64,000 nucleotides of DNA from Planctomycetota bacterium. Lineage in GTDB: Bacteria; Planctomycetota; Phycisphaerae; Phycisphaerales; UBA5793. The position numbers and the translations under genes are program-made. Positions within the stretch are counted from its first letter, which is position 1. Each line of letters opens with the position of its first letter. Location of the stretch: NCBI GenBank assembly GCA_013112555.1, contig JABFGK010000001.1, positions 2,578,581 through 2,642,580 on the forward strand, given 5' to 3'. The notes beneath the pieces were generated by a model. That model had not been told where the DNA came from and searched no databases. It saw nothing but the letters and a program-made list of their open reading frames with translations. This document shows, piece after piece, positions 1 through 9,625 of this stretch.

Positions 1-960
1 CATAAGATACGGCAGCACCGAAATGTGCATCTCGCCGTACAACTGCGGCATGTCCGTCGTGTTATACGCACCGGTCAGAATCAACCCGTCCTTATACGGG
101 GCAATCGTCCGGGCGAACTCCTCTTCGTAATACTCCGCCACCTTGCCGGCCATCCGCAGCCGCGCGCGATCCGGGTACTTCTCGAACACACGGGCAAACG
201 CCTGGAGCAACTCGTCGAGTCCCGTCCCCTTGTACACCGTCCCGAGTCGGCCGAAGATGACCGGTCCCCCACTCTTTGCCTCATCGAACTTGCCTGCCGG
301 CCATTCCTCAATCCGCTCATCCCACAGCGGCTGGTTCCCGACGATCGTGACGTCGGTACACCCCCACGTCTCATACTTGTTCTTCTGCCAGTTGCTCGTG
401 ATCTGCACAGCATCGGCCATCCGGCTGTACCGCTTCTCCAGCCCGTAAATGATCGGGAGCAAGGCCCGGCGCGGCCCGGTCCAGAAGCCGTAAATCTGCG
501 GCTCATGCGCATCGAAAATCACCGGAATCCGCAGCGACCGTTGCACCATCGGGATCATCGGGCACAGGTCCTGTCCAATGATCTTCACGGCATCAAACTT
601 CCCCTCACGCAAACACGAGAGAATCGCCTTGTGCATCTTCCGGAAGTTCAGGAAGTTCTTCGGCCCCCCCCAGGAGTCCGACTTCACCGGCACACGATGC
701 ACGGGAATCCCGAAGTGCATCTCATCGGCCGGCAGTTTCATTTCCCGATTCACGCCGAACACGGTCACATCATGCCCGAGATCGCGCAGCAACCGGGCCT
801 GCCCGCAGTACCGGCCATAGGTGCCCTGAAAGCGCTCAAACGTCCTGCTGATGCAGTAGGCAATCCGCAACGGCCGATCGGTGCGCACGCCGCCCTGCCC
901 CGGTTCATCGAGCGTTCCGACAACCGGCCGGTCATCATTGATGGCATCTGTCATAGTCAT
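1..960 (-). CDS. Glycosyltransferase family 4 (group 1), partial, runs off left edge
   Basis: Reverse strand open from ATG ~960 (MTMTDAINDDRPVVGTLDEPG...RIAYCISRTFERFQGTYGRYCGQARLLRDLGHDVTVFGVNRE...) to base 1; contains ...VIFGRLGTVYKGTGLDELLQAFARVFEKYPDARLRMAGKV, a typical GT4 C-domain. Absent from the ORF track because it is open-ended. Confidence 0.8.
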   Translation of the reverse strand, partial: MTMTDAINDDRPVVGTLDEPGQGGVRTDRPLRIAYCISRTFERFQGTYGRYCGQARLLRDLGHDVTVFGVNREMKLPADEMHFGIPVHRVPVKSDSWGGPKNFLNFRKMHKAILSCLREGKFDAVKIIGQDLCPMIPMVQRSLRIPVIFDAHEPQIYGFWTGPRRALLPIIYGLEKRYSRMADAVQITSNWQKNKYETWGCTDVTIVGNQPLWDERIEEWPAGKFDEAKSGGPVIFGRLGTVYKGTGLDELLQAFARVFEKYPDRARLRMAGKVAEYYEEEFARTIAPYKDGLILTGAYNTTDMPQLYGEMHISVLPYLM

Positions 961-972
961 CGCAGACTCGGC

Positions 973-1872
973 TCAGCGGACGATGATGGTCGTATCACGC
1001 TGCTGCCGGCCGAAGTTGAACACATCCTCGACGTTCGGATACAGGATGATCCCGCGTTCCACATCCGTCACGGAGTTAAAGACGGTGCTGATGTTGTTGA
1101 ACAGCGTCATCCATTGCGCCTTGCCGCTCTTGGCAATCATGAGCGTATCGCCGCGCTGCAATAGGATGTTCGAGGTCCAGGCACCGCTCTCCAGCGGATT
1201 CAACATCGCTTCGTGATAATTGAAGATCCCGGCAGCAATGTACGGGGGCCGATCCTGAGACACGCGTCGAACCAGAACCATCCGCTTCGTGTCAGCATCC
1301 GGGTGCGGCCCGCCTGCCTCTGTGATCGCATCGATCAGCGTCATGTCACGTCGCAGTGCAATCCGGCCCGGCTTGTTCACATACCCCAGCACGTTCACAT
1401 ACTGCTGCTCGTAACTCGTCAGGTTCACACTCACATGCGGCTCGACGTAGTACTCGCCCAACCGCTGACTCAGTTTCTCGCGTATGTCGATCGTCGTCAG
1501 CCCCTCGGCCTTCACGCTCCCGGCATACGGGAACTGGAAGCGCCCGTCGATATCAATCTTGAAGGCACCGTCCATGCGGTCGTCTTCGAGGACCCGCACA
1601 TCAATCTCATCCCCCGGGGCCAGGAGATATGGCAGCCTCGGCATGGCAGCCACGAGGCTATTGACGTCGTTCTCCCCGACAGTCTGCCCGCCGGATCCGG
1701 AACCGAGTATGACCGCCTCCTGCAGCGTCTTGTTCGGCCTGTTACACCCACCGACCAACACCAGCGCCAACGCCAGCAGCGGAACGAACAGCAGCGAGCG
1801 CCGTGATCGGCTCAGAGCAGTCATCCGTATCGGTCTCTGTTCGCAAGCGATGCGCCAAGGCTCGTGTAGCAT
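973..1872 (-). CDS. Polysaccharide biosynthesis/export protein (Wza-like, SLBB domain), lipoprotein
   Basis: 299 aa; lipobox-like LVGGC; YLLAPGDEIDVRV...GRFQFPYAGSVKAEGLT, then SLBB-like VNVLGYVNKPGRIALRRDMTLIDAITEAGG. Confidence 0.88.
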   Translation of the reverse strand: MLHEPWRIACEQRPIRMTALSRSRRSLLFVPLLALALVLVGGCNRPNKTLQEAVILGSGSGGQTVGENDVNSLVAAMPRLPYLLAPGDEIDVRVLEDDRMDGAFKIDIDGRFQFPYAGSVKAEGLTTIDIREKLSQRLGEYYVEPHVSVNLTSYEQQYVNVLGYVNKPGRIALRRDMTLIDAITEAGGPHPDADTKRMVLVRRVSQDRPPYIAAGIFNYHEAMLNPLESGAWTSNILLQRGDTLMIAKSGKAQWMTLFNNISTVFNSVTDVERGIILYPNVEDVFNFGRQQRDTTIIVR

Positions 1873-2241
1873 GCCGTACTCTCTCTCTGATTACACAAAA
1901 TCGCCGTCCGACGGTCGCGGCGGCCCCACCTCACCCATGTCAGGGGGCGTGGCTTGATTATTGCAGGTCCATACGCTTTCGCAACCGGGGCCCCCCACCC
2001 AAGCCGTTGACCCCTCAAGTTTCGCCCGGTTCGTGCCCACGGTCCTCCCTACTGTATCCCCAAGACGGTATGCCGGGCACTGACAGGCGACTCAATCACT
2101 GCTTCGCCCGTTTCCGAGTCCCTGCGGCCGGGCTTCCTGCCAAATCCCTTACTATCCTTCTTTCGGCTTGGGACAGCGGCAACATCCAGCAACCAGGCCA
2201 ACTCGGAGCCGATACCAGAGACTGCACACGGAGTTCGCAAC

Positions 2242-3054
2242 GTGGCCGCCACCACTTCTCACAGACTGCCAATCATCGTCTACCACAGTGTCGACGAGAA
2301 AAAAACATCCATCTCGACACCCCTGGCCTTTTTCAAGACCCATATCAACTGGCTCGCTGAGCACGGCTGGTCCACCATCCGACTCTCACAGGCAGCCCAA
2401 ATTGTCAAACAAGGCGGGAATCTCCCTCCCCGATCGTGTGTACTGACCTTTGACGATGCCATGCAATCGATCCGGGATATTGCCGACCCCATCCTCCGCG
2501 ACCATGGCTTCACAGCCACGACCTTTGTCGTCACAGGCCAGGCAGGGGAAAAGCCACACTGGTTCCGCCTCCCCGATCCATACCGAGATGAACCCCTCCT
2601 CGGCCGGGCCGACCTTGAGAAACTGGCTGAAAACGGCTGGGAAATGCACCCCCACACCCACAACCACCCCGTCATGTCCCATCTGCCGGAGGACGTTCAG
2701 CGCGAAGAAATCGAAAAAAGCCGCAGTGTCATCCGGGACTGGTTTGATCAGCCCGGCGACGTCCTGGCTTACCCCTACGGCCAGTTCAATAACGACACAC
2801 AAAGAGCCATGACAGCCTGCGGGATGGCAGCCGGCGTCTCCCTCCGATTCTCCGCGAGCGTCCAAAGCAACTGCCTGATGGACTGCCCTCGAATCGGGTC
2901 GGCCTGGTTCAAAGACTCACCATTGCGCATCAAACTCGCAACAGCCGGCCTTCTTGAGTGGTATGTGTCTGCAAAAGCAAGACTTAAGGGAGACCGCTCA
3001 CGCCATTTCCAAACACCGACGTCAGAAACCGTCCAGGGCCTGATCGAATGCTGA
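2242..3054 (+). CDS. Polysaccharide deacetylase (NodB homology domain)
   Basis: VLTFDDAMQSI (TFDD motif), HTHNHPVMSHLP, LAYPYGQFN. Confidence 0.9.
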   Translation: MAATTSHRLPIIVYHSVDEKKTSISTPLAFFKTHINWLAEHGWSTIRLSQAAQIVKQGGNLPPRSCVLTFDDAMQSIRDIADPILRDHGFTATTFVVTGQAGEKPHWFRLPDPYRDEPLLGRADLEKLAENGWEMHPHTHNHPVMSHLPEDVQREEIEKSRSVIRDWFDQPGDVLAYPYGQFNNDTQRAMTACGMAAGVSLRFSASVQSNCLMDCPRIGSAWFKDSPLRIKLATAGLLEWYVSAKARLKGDRSRHFQTPTSETVQGLIEC

Positions 3055-3508
3055 CAGAAGCAAAGGCCCCCGAAATCAGCATGCATTCTTCCTTTAATGG
3101 CAAGTTATTGTCAGCCCACGGGAGATCGAACGGTTTCACCAACGACCGATCAGGCTGACAATGACCTCCGGCGCGGAGCCGGGGTGAGCGGCAGGCTCGA
3201 TCAGGACTCAGCCAATCGGCATCGTTTGCGCGATGTCAACCGGCGATTGAAGTACCGCTCGAGATGGGTGTAAAGCCGGGAACACCGTGGCGTGAAGGGG
3301 CGAATAACCCCACCGGGAAACAAATGATTATTACGTGACCCTCTTTACGCCGATTGCATTGCCTGATAGCCTACGGACCTGGTTTCCCATATTGGGAGCG
3401 AGGCACATGCGGCGTGCACCAACCGGCCACGGCTACCGGCCTGATGGCTCCGTCGCATAAAGTGGATGTTGTACCAGTTGGGTTCCCCTGTAAGATGAGT
3501 GCTGATTC

Positions 3509-3530
3509 GCGTCTGTATGTACACAGACGC
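3509..3530 (+). promoter_or_regulatory. Perfect 8-bp-stem hairpin in the leader of the first wzz-like gene
   Basis: GCGTCTGT-atgtac-ACAGACGC about 70 nt upstream of ATG 3601. Confidence 0.4.
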
Positions 3531-3600
3531 AGCGCCCCGCAGCCTGGTGGCGCGATCCGAACGCGATCGGCTGCCTTTGCCAACGACCGGGTGAGAATTC

Positions 3601-5244
3601 ATGAATCGAATCGATGGACATAACGAGACGGCCCCCCTGGGGTTTGACGCCGAAGGCTGGCCCATGCCCGAAGTGCGAGCCATGATGATTGACAACTTCA
3701 GTCGATCATGGACACGCCACTGGATCGCGGTCGCCATCATCTTTGTGATCACGGTGTTCCTGGTGATGTTCTCCGTGTTCCTGGTCACCCCGCGCTGGGA
3801 GGGCCAATCTCTGGCCATGATCAACGAGCAGGCGTTACCGAATCTGGCGATTTCCAACGCCTCCTCCACCGATACCGGCCGGCCGGATGCCAGCACCACC
3901 GTCGGGAATCTCATCGAGATTGCCAAGAGCAGGCCCTTCCTCACCGAAGTCGTCCGCGATCTCAAACTCGATCAGTACTTCCAGGACAAGGCATCAAGCC
4001 CCGGCCCGCGCGATCGCATCAAGCAGACGATCATGAACGTCGTCACACTTCGCTTCCTGCGATCCGGCGGCCAGCCGGATTGGGAGAGCCGAGCCGTCGA
4101 GGAACTCCAATCCAAGTGGCTCGCCTCCACCCCGATGGAGCGCACTTCGATGGTGCCGATCCTCATCTACGGCGACAATCCCGTAAAAACCATGGAAGTC
4201 GGCGATGCGATCCTCGACCACCTCAAGGTCTTCATGGATCGCCTGTATCGACAGAACATTGAGGGGTTGCTGCCCGCACTGCGGACCGAGACCGAATCAC
4301 TCGAAACGCAGATTGCCAACGATGAGCAGCAGATCACCGACCTGCTGGCCGGCATCGGCTACGCCGACCCGAAGTCCTATGCCGACCTCGTCATGAGCGG
4401 CCTGGCTGACCTTCAGCAGCAAAAAGCCACCATCGATCTCGAAATCCGCTCAGCCCAGGCGACCGAACTGAGACTGCAGGAGGAACTGAAACTCATCCCT
4501 GAGTTTGCCAAGGTCATGAGCGAGACTTCCTCCGAAAAACCGATGCTCCGGATGTCGGAACAACTCGGCATGCAGGTTGCCAACAAGCAAGCGGAGCGTC
4601 AAGGCATGCTCCAGAATCTGCCGGCAAACTCACCGAAGATCACCTCGCTTGATGCTCAGATTCAGGCGCTGATGGATGCCCAGGAACAAGCCAAGCAGAC
4701 CGAGGCACAACAGGTTGCCGGCGAGCGCATCACCGACACACTCGACCCCAGACACCGACAGACGTTCGGCCAATGGCTCGAAGCGGCCGCGAAAGTAGCG
4801 AGTCTCGAGGCGCGTCAACTCGGCCTCGGTGCGGCGATGGAGACACTCAATAGTTCGCAGCGCGAAGCCATCACCGCCGCACAACAGTTGGAGCGCTTCG
4901 AACGCCAGAAGACGCTGCATGTTTCACAGTACAACGCTCGCTACTCGAAACTGATCGAGTTCGAGACGATGCTCGAGCAGCCGACGCTGTTCAACGTCAT
5001 GCAGAAGGTCGCCCCGACCTCGGTCAAGAGCACCAAGAAGCCTGACAATCCGAACATGCTCCTGGCAGCCATCATTGCCGTCGTGCTGGGCGTGTTTACG
5101 GCACTCCTGCTGCCCATCGGGTTTGACTACATCAATCAAACCCTGATGAGCAGCCGACAGGCGTCGGCCATCCCGGGCGTGCGCGTGATCGCGGCCGTAC
5201 CGAAGTCCAGTTCCCGCAAGATGTACACCCCTGCGAGTCTTTGA
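3601..5244 (+). CDS. Wzz/GumC-type chain-length determinant (exopolysaccharide)
   Basis: 547 aa; N-terminal TM (IAVAIIFVITVFLVMFSVFLV), long coiled coil, C-terminal TM (MLLAAIIAVVLGVFTALLLPIGFDYINQTL). Confidence 0.8.
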   Translation: MNRIDGHNETAPLGFDAEGWPMPEVRAMMIDNFSRSWTRHWIAVAIIFVITVFLVMFSVFLVTPRWEGQSLAMINEQALPNLAISNASSTDTGRPDASTTVGNLIEIAKSRPFLTEVVRDLKLDQYFQDKASSPGPRDRIKQTIMNVVTLRFLRSGGQPDWESRAVEELQSKWLASTPMERTSMVPILIYGDNPVKTMEVGDAILDHLKVFMDRLYRQNIEGLLPALRTETESLETQIANDEQQITDLLAGIGYADPKSYADLVMSGLADLQQQKATIDLEIRSAQATELRLQEELKLIPEFAKVMSETSSEKPMLRMSEQLGMQVANKQAERQGMLQNLPANSPKITSLDAQIQALMDAQEQAKQTEAQQVAGERITDTLDPRHRQTFGQWLEAAAKVASLEARQLGLGAAMETLNSSQREAITAAQQLERFERQKTLHVSQYNARYSKLIEFETMLEQPTLFNVMQKVAPTSVKSTKKPDNPNMLLAAIIAVVLGVFTALLLPIGFDYINQTLMSSRQASAIPGVRVIAAVPKSSSRKMYTPASL

Positions 5245-5247
5245 ACC

Positions 5248-5979
5248 ATGATGAATGAAGCATTCGACGATCTGGCGTTGGACACAGAGGCTCCCGAGTC
5301 CGGGACGGCAGGACTGACCGGCACGCCGGCAGACCTCATGCCCTCGCACCCGCTGACCCAGCATCTGACGCGCCTGCTCACGGCACCCCCGTCTGCCCGC
5401 GTGGCCATGGCCGTCGGCGAACTGGCCTCGGCGATGGATCATGCCGCCGGCGACGACGCCTTTGCCGTCGCCGTCAGTGCCGTCAAACCGGGACACAAGA
5501 TGGGATTCACGGCCCTCACCCTGGCGGCCCTCTGGGGACGCTGGGGACGACCGACCTGCCTCATCGAACTCGGGACCGGCAAGACCTCCATCGGCGGGGC
5601 CGTCCGGTCCACCAGCCCCGACTTGGCCGCAGCCTGCGATCAGGCATCGGCCGGCCGACGCGTCACCGGAGTCTCGAGCCTGCATGCCCAACTACCGGAT
5701 ACCGGCATCATCGCAGCGAATCAGGGCGACGTCCTGCAACTCGTCTCCCGGGGCGGGCTCAAACTCCTCGTCAACTCACTGAAGAATGACTTCGAACGCA
5801 TCGTCGTCGCAGCACCGTCGATGGAAAGTGCGTTCCCCGTTCTTTCACTGTACGGCTTTTGCGATCGACTCGTGATGAGCCTCGTCGCCGGCGAAAGCCG
5901 CGCTGCCCCGCTGCGCGAACTGGCCAAGCACGCACTCATGCAGGGAATGCCTCCCATCGAAGCCATCTGGCACGATTAA
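5248..5979 (+). CDS. CpsD/BY-kinase-like ATPase-fold protein with degenerate nucleotide-binding motifs
   Basis: VAVSAVKPGHKMGFTALTLAALWGRWGRPTCLIELGTGKT aligns by eye with the P-loop/Walker A' region of BY-kinases; FERIVVAAPSMES aligns with Walker B; immediately follows the wzz-like gene. Confidence 0.6.
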   Translation: MMNEAFDDLALDTEAPESGTAGLTGTPADLMPSHPLTQHLTRLLTAPPSARVAMAVGELASAMDHAAGDDAFAVAVSAVKPGHKMGFTALTLAALWGRWGRPTCLIELGTGKTSIGGAVRSTSPDLAAACDQASAGRRVTGVSSLHAQLPDTGIIAANQGDVLQLVSRGGLKLLVNSLKNDFERIVVAAPSMESAFPVLSLYGFCDRLVMSLVAGESRAAPLRELAKHALMQGMPPIEAIWHD

Positions 5980-6083
5980 CAAGTAATCGTCCCTTTGTTC
6001 CGGAACGAGTCGGCCAGGCCGCCCGCACACGTCACCACGATGACTATGCGGCAACCGGCCGGCACCCACGGGGTCACCAGACC

Positions 6084-7631
6084 ATGCTTGCAGCCCTCGA
6101 CCAGTCGATGAGACGCAGACAGGTGCTCTTCTTCACCGTGCTGCTGCTCCCGCTCATGGCGCTGCTGGGACTGGTCGGCGTGGTCATCTCCAGAGTCACC
6201 GGCTACACCCTCCCCATTGCTGCCGGCGGTGCCATGATGGGCATCATTCTCGGCATCGTCGTCTTCGGCGTGAACTGGCGGATCGGCCTGTATGCCATCA
6301 TGTTCCTCGTCCTGTGGGATCGATGGCTCCTGATTACTGAGCGCGGCGGGCTCAATGCGACCAAGATCGCCATCGGACTCACCATCATCTTCATGGCCGG
6401 TGCCATTCTCAGTCGCGAACTCCCGCGCTGGTGGGAGCGGCTGGTGGACGCCATCCCCCTCGTCGCACTCGGATTCGTCCTCATGACGCTCTGGTCATTT
6501 GCCTGGACCCCACACCCGGACCGTGCCATCGACTTCCTGACACGCCGGCTCAACTGCGTCGTCCTGCTGGCACTCGTCATGGTGGCCGTCACCGACCGCG
6601 AAGTGCTGCATCGGGCAGTTTTGTTCTTCGTCCTGGGCGGGATCGTCTGCGCTGCCCTGGCCATGAGTGAGCTATTCACGGGCAAATCCATCCTCGAACT
6701 GCGTGGACTCGCTTCCGAGGAATCCGGCAAGAATGTGCTCCAGGAAGGGTTCGGCGGCCGACTCCGTATTGTCGGACCATCCGGTGACGCCCCCTTCTGG
6801 AGTCTGGCGATCAGTGCGCCCGGAATCCTCCTGTTCGGCCTGCTGTTTTATTACCGAGACTGGAAGAAGCGCCTGGTCATGCTGGCAGGCGTCCTCCTCG
6901 TTGCCCTCAACATCATGGCGACCGGTGCACGCGGCGGGGCCTTGTGCTTCCTGGCCGGTTGTGCAGCCGTCATGCTGCTGTGCCCCATCAAACACAAGGC
7001 CTCGAAGGTGGCGGTGGCGATCGCAGCCTTCATCATCCTGCTCGGGGCGATGCTCCTGTTCAGTGACCAAAGCGCGGCCGGCCGAATTGCCGACCCCACG
7101 CGCGCCACGTCCACCGTCGATTACCGAATCTCGAACTGGTACATGGTCTGGGATATGTACGAGCAGCGGCCCTGGACCGGCCACGGCGTCAACACCTACA
7201 CCATGTTCTACCCCTGGTACCGAATCCCCGGATCATCCGGCGAACCAGTCCGGCCGCTCAACTCATTCATGCAGGCCCTCCAGGAGTCCGGGATCCAATG
7301 CGTACTCGCCTACACACTCCTGTACGTGTTTTCATGGTTTGCAGCCGGCTGTGCGGCGCTGAGTACGAGCGATCGACGATTGCGCTTTGAGGCCACCGCC
7401 CTCATCGGCGTCGTCTTCGGGTTCTTCCTGTTTGCCGGCACGTCAAATGTACTCGAAAATGAGTTGTACTTCCTCATCTTCGGCCTGTGCGGTGCGTGCT
7501 ATAACGTCGCGAGACAGGAGCACGCGATCTGGCCCACCCTCGGGGCCGATTTCATGCAGCCGGCTTACCAGTACCGCCTCACTGCGGCCCTTGAGGCCCG
7601 CCAGCGAGCCAAATACCCCGTCGGAGGCTGA
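6084..7631 (+). CDS. O-antigen ligase/polymerase family membrane protein (Wzy/EpsE-like)
   Basis: ~12 hydrophobic segments; ...TGHGVNTYTMFYPWYR...LNSFMQALQESGIQ typical of the O-antigen ligase family; likely start ATG 6084 (MLAALDQSMRRRQVLFFTV). Confidence 0.8.
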   Translation: MLAALDQSMRRRQVLFFTVLLLPLMALLGLVGVVISRVTGYTLPIAAGGAMMGIILGIVVFGVNWRIGLYAIMFLVLWDRWLLITERGGLNATKIAIGLTIIFMAGAILSRELPRWWERLVDAIPLVALGFVLMTLWSFAWTPHPDRAIDFLTRRLNCVVLLALVMVAVTDREVLHRAVLFFVLGGIVCAALAMSELFTGKSILELRGLASEESGKNVLQEGFGGRLRIVGPSGDAPFWSLAISAPGILLFGLLFYYRDWKKRLVMLAGVLLVALNIMATGARGGALCFLAGCAAVMLLCPIKHKASKVAVAIAAFIILLGAMLLFSDQSAAGRIADPTRATSTVDYRISNWYMVWDMYEQRPWTGHGVNTYTMFYPWYRIPGSSGEPVRPLNSFMQALQESGIQCVLAYTLLYVFSWFAAGCAALSTSDRRLRFEATALIGVVFGFFLFAGTSNVLENELYFLIFGLCGACYNVARQEHAIWPTLGADFMQPAYQYRLTAALEARQRAKYPVGG

Positions 7632-7816
7632 AAACCAGCCGGCAGGACACTGGCAGACGGGAAGACAGCCGAACACGCGAAAACCGGCGACCGAATGTAT
7701 CGGTGATGACCGATTGAATACACTGTCATGGGTGGATGGACGGCTGTTTTTTGCCCCACCCGACACCCGGGGGATCCAGAATCCCCACCAGTCATACAGA
7801 GATTTGCAACCAACAG

Positions 7817-9625
7817 ATGGCACGGCATGTCGAAACCCGAGTCCTGGCACGTACCGATCCTCAGGATCGCAGCGCGATGCTCGCGTCTCCTCCGCAGGCA
7901 GGATCAGGCAGCCGCTCCGAGTGGTTTCCCCCACTGCCGTCAAACACTCGCCGATCCGGATTCGGCTGGCTTCGATTCTGCCTGGCCTCGATCCGCTTCC
8001 ACCCGATCCAGTTCATCGGGACCATCCTGCTCATCTCCTGTGCCGGGATCATCTCCCTCTGGCTACGTCCCGTCGCGTGGCAGGCCACGGCCCAACTGCA
8101 CGTCCCCAACTCGATTGAGCCGGTCGTCGATATGGCCGCAGCACCCGTTGAACAACAGCGGGCCGTCCTGCTTGATCTCAATGCCACTGATGTGGCAGAA
8201 CTCCTCAAGTCACGCACACTCCTCCATTCCGTGCGCGAGGCCATCGCTCAACAGGATCCGGGTCAGGCGTCAGGCCGGCTGCCCGGTGCCCCGATCCGCT
8301 TGACGCTTGACGACGCAGACCAGGCCGGTGACATCGGCACCCTGGCGACCCGGGCGCGCGATTCCGCACGGGCCGCGTGGGCATCGCTCCGTGCTCGCAT
8401 GCGCGACGGCGCTGCCTGGTTCGGCCTCACCACCCCCATTGCCACGGCTGACGATCCTCCGGCTGCCGACCCGGATCATGCCGGCGGAGCCCTCGTTTTC
8501 GGCATTGAGGTCCATCCTGCCGACCGCGATCAGAACGTCATTTCCTTTGATGTCTGGGCCAATCAACCCCAGACGGCTCGGCAGGCAGCCGATCTGCTCG
8601 TCATGGCTGTCCGCACACAACTGACCACTATTTATCAGGACCGAGCCGTGCGACGGTGGGAACAACTTGTCCCTTCGCTCGAAGACTTGTCCATCAACCG
8701 GGCAGCAGCCCGGACTGAACTGCAGCAGTTCCGAGCCGGGCTCGAAAAGCAGAATCCGGCTGCGTATGCCAAACGCCTCGAAGAACTCGTTGCCGATTCG
8801 CGTGCCAGACTCGCGGCCCTCGAAACCGAGAAATCCGAAATCGAAGCCCAGCGGCACAGCGTACTCGGGCAGCTCAATGAGATCAGCCTCGATTCACAGG
8901 AGGAGATCGTCTCAGCAGACAATCCACGCCTCAGCGAGTTGATGGGAGAGATCAGCGACCTTGAAGCCGAGTATGCCTCCAAACTCGCACGCTACACCGA
9001 GAAACATGCCGAGATGGTGCAACTGCGCAGCCAGATCGACTCCAAGAAGGAGGAGTTAAGTACGCTGCAGCAGACCGTCATCACCGAACGCGTCACGGCA
9101 CCGAACCCGGTGTTCCGCGACCTCATTCGAACGCAGATGGAACTGGATCAACGGCTCAACCAACTCGCCGGTCGAGAAATGGGACTGGCACGAGCCGAGA
9201 CGGAACTCTCCGAGGAACTCCGGAACACGTCGGCGGTTGCCGAACAACTGGCCACCCTTGAGACGACTGCAGCGCACCTCGAGACCGAGTGGCAGGCACT
9301 CAAGACTGAGACCGGCTGGCTTCGAGCCATCTCCGACGACGACTTCCTCCTGGCCGACCTCGGCCTGTCGCATCCGGCTGTGGTCAACGATCCGACCCGG
9401 CCTGACCGACCGGTCACCTCAATCCACCTCGGGATCAGCGCTGCCCTGGCCCTGTTCGGCTCCCTCTTCCTCTGCGTCCTCCGTGCAGCCTGGCGCAACC
9501 GGGCCCTCGGACGCTGGCAGGTTGAGGATCTGAGCCAACGCGTCCCGCTGGTCGTGGTCGCTGAGTTGCCCAAGACCTCCTACCGGCGATTGCTGCGCAG
9601 GCAGGCTCCGAAGGCACTGGCATGA
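7817..9625 (+). CDS. Second Wzz/GumC-type chain-length determinant
   Basis: N- and C-terminal TMs around a long coiled coil (LEELVADSRARLAALETEKSEIEAQRHSVLGQL...); ORF open from 7736, ATG 7817 plausible (MARHVETRV). Confidence 0.75.
   Translation: MARHVETRVLARTDPQDRSAMLASPPQAGSGSRSEWFPPLPSNTRRSGFGWLRFCLASIRFHPIQFIGTILLISCAGIISLWLRPVAWQATAQLHVPNSIEPVVDMAAAPVEQQRAVLLDLNATDVAELLKSRTLLHSVREAIAQQDPGQASGRLPGAPIRLTLDDADQAGDIGTLATRARDSARAAWASLRARMRDGAAWFGLTTPIATADDPPAADPDHAGGALVFGIEVHPADRDQNVISFDVWANQPQTARQAADLLVMAVRTQLTTIYQDRAVRRWEQLVPSLEDLSINRAAARTELQQFRAGLEKQNPAAYAKRLEELVADSRARLAALETEKSEIEAQRHSVLGQLNEISLDSQEEIVSADNPRLSELMGEISDLEAEYASKLARYTEKHAEMVQLRSQIDSKKEELSTLQQTVITERVTAPNPVFRDLIRTQMELDQRLNQLAGREMGLARAETELSEELRNTSAVAEQLATLETTAAHLETEWQALKTETGWLRAISDDDFLLADLGLSHPAVVNDPTRPDRPVTSIHLGISAALALFGSLFLCVLRAAWRNRALGRWQVEDLSQRVPLVVVAELPKTSYRRLLRRQAPKALA

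Noticed and set aside
25-1164. 379-aa plus-strand ORF
   Set aside because: Antisense to a clear GT4 gene (open to left edge) and the Wza-like gene; composition typical of antisense reading of GC-rich genes
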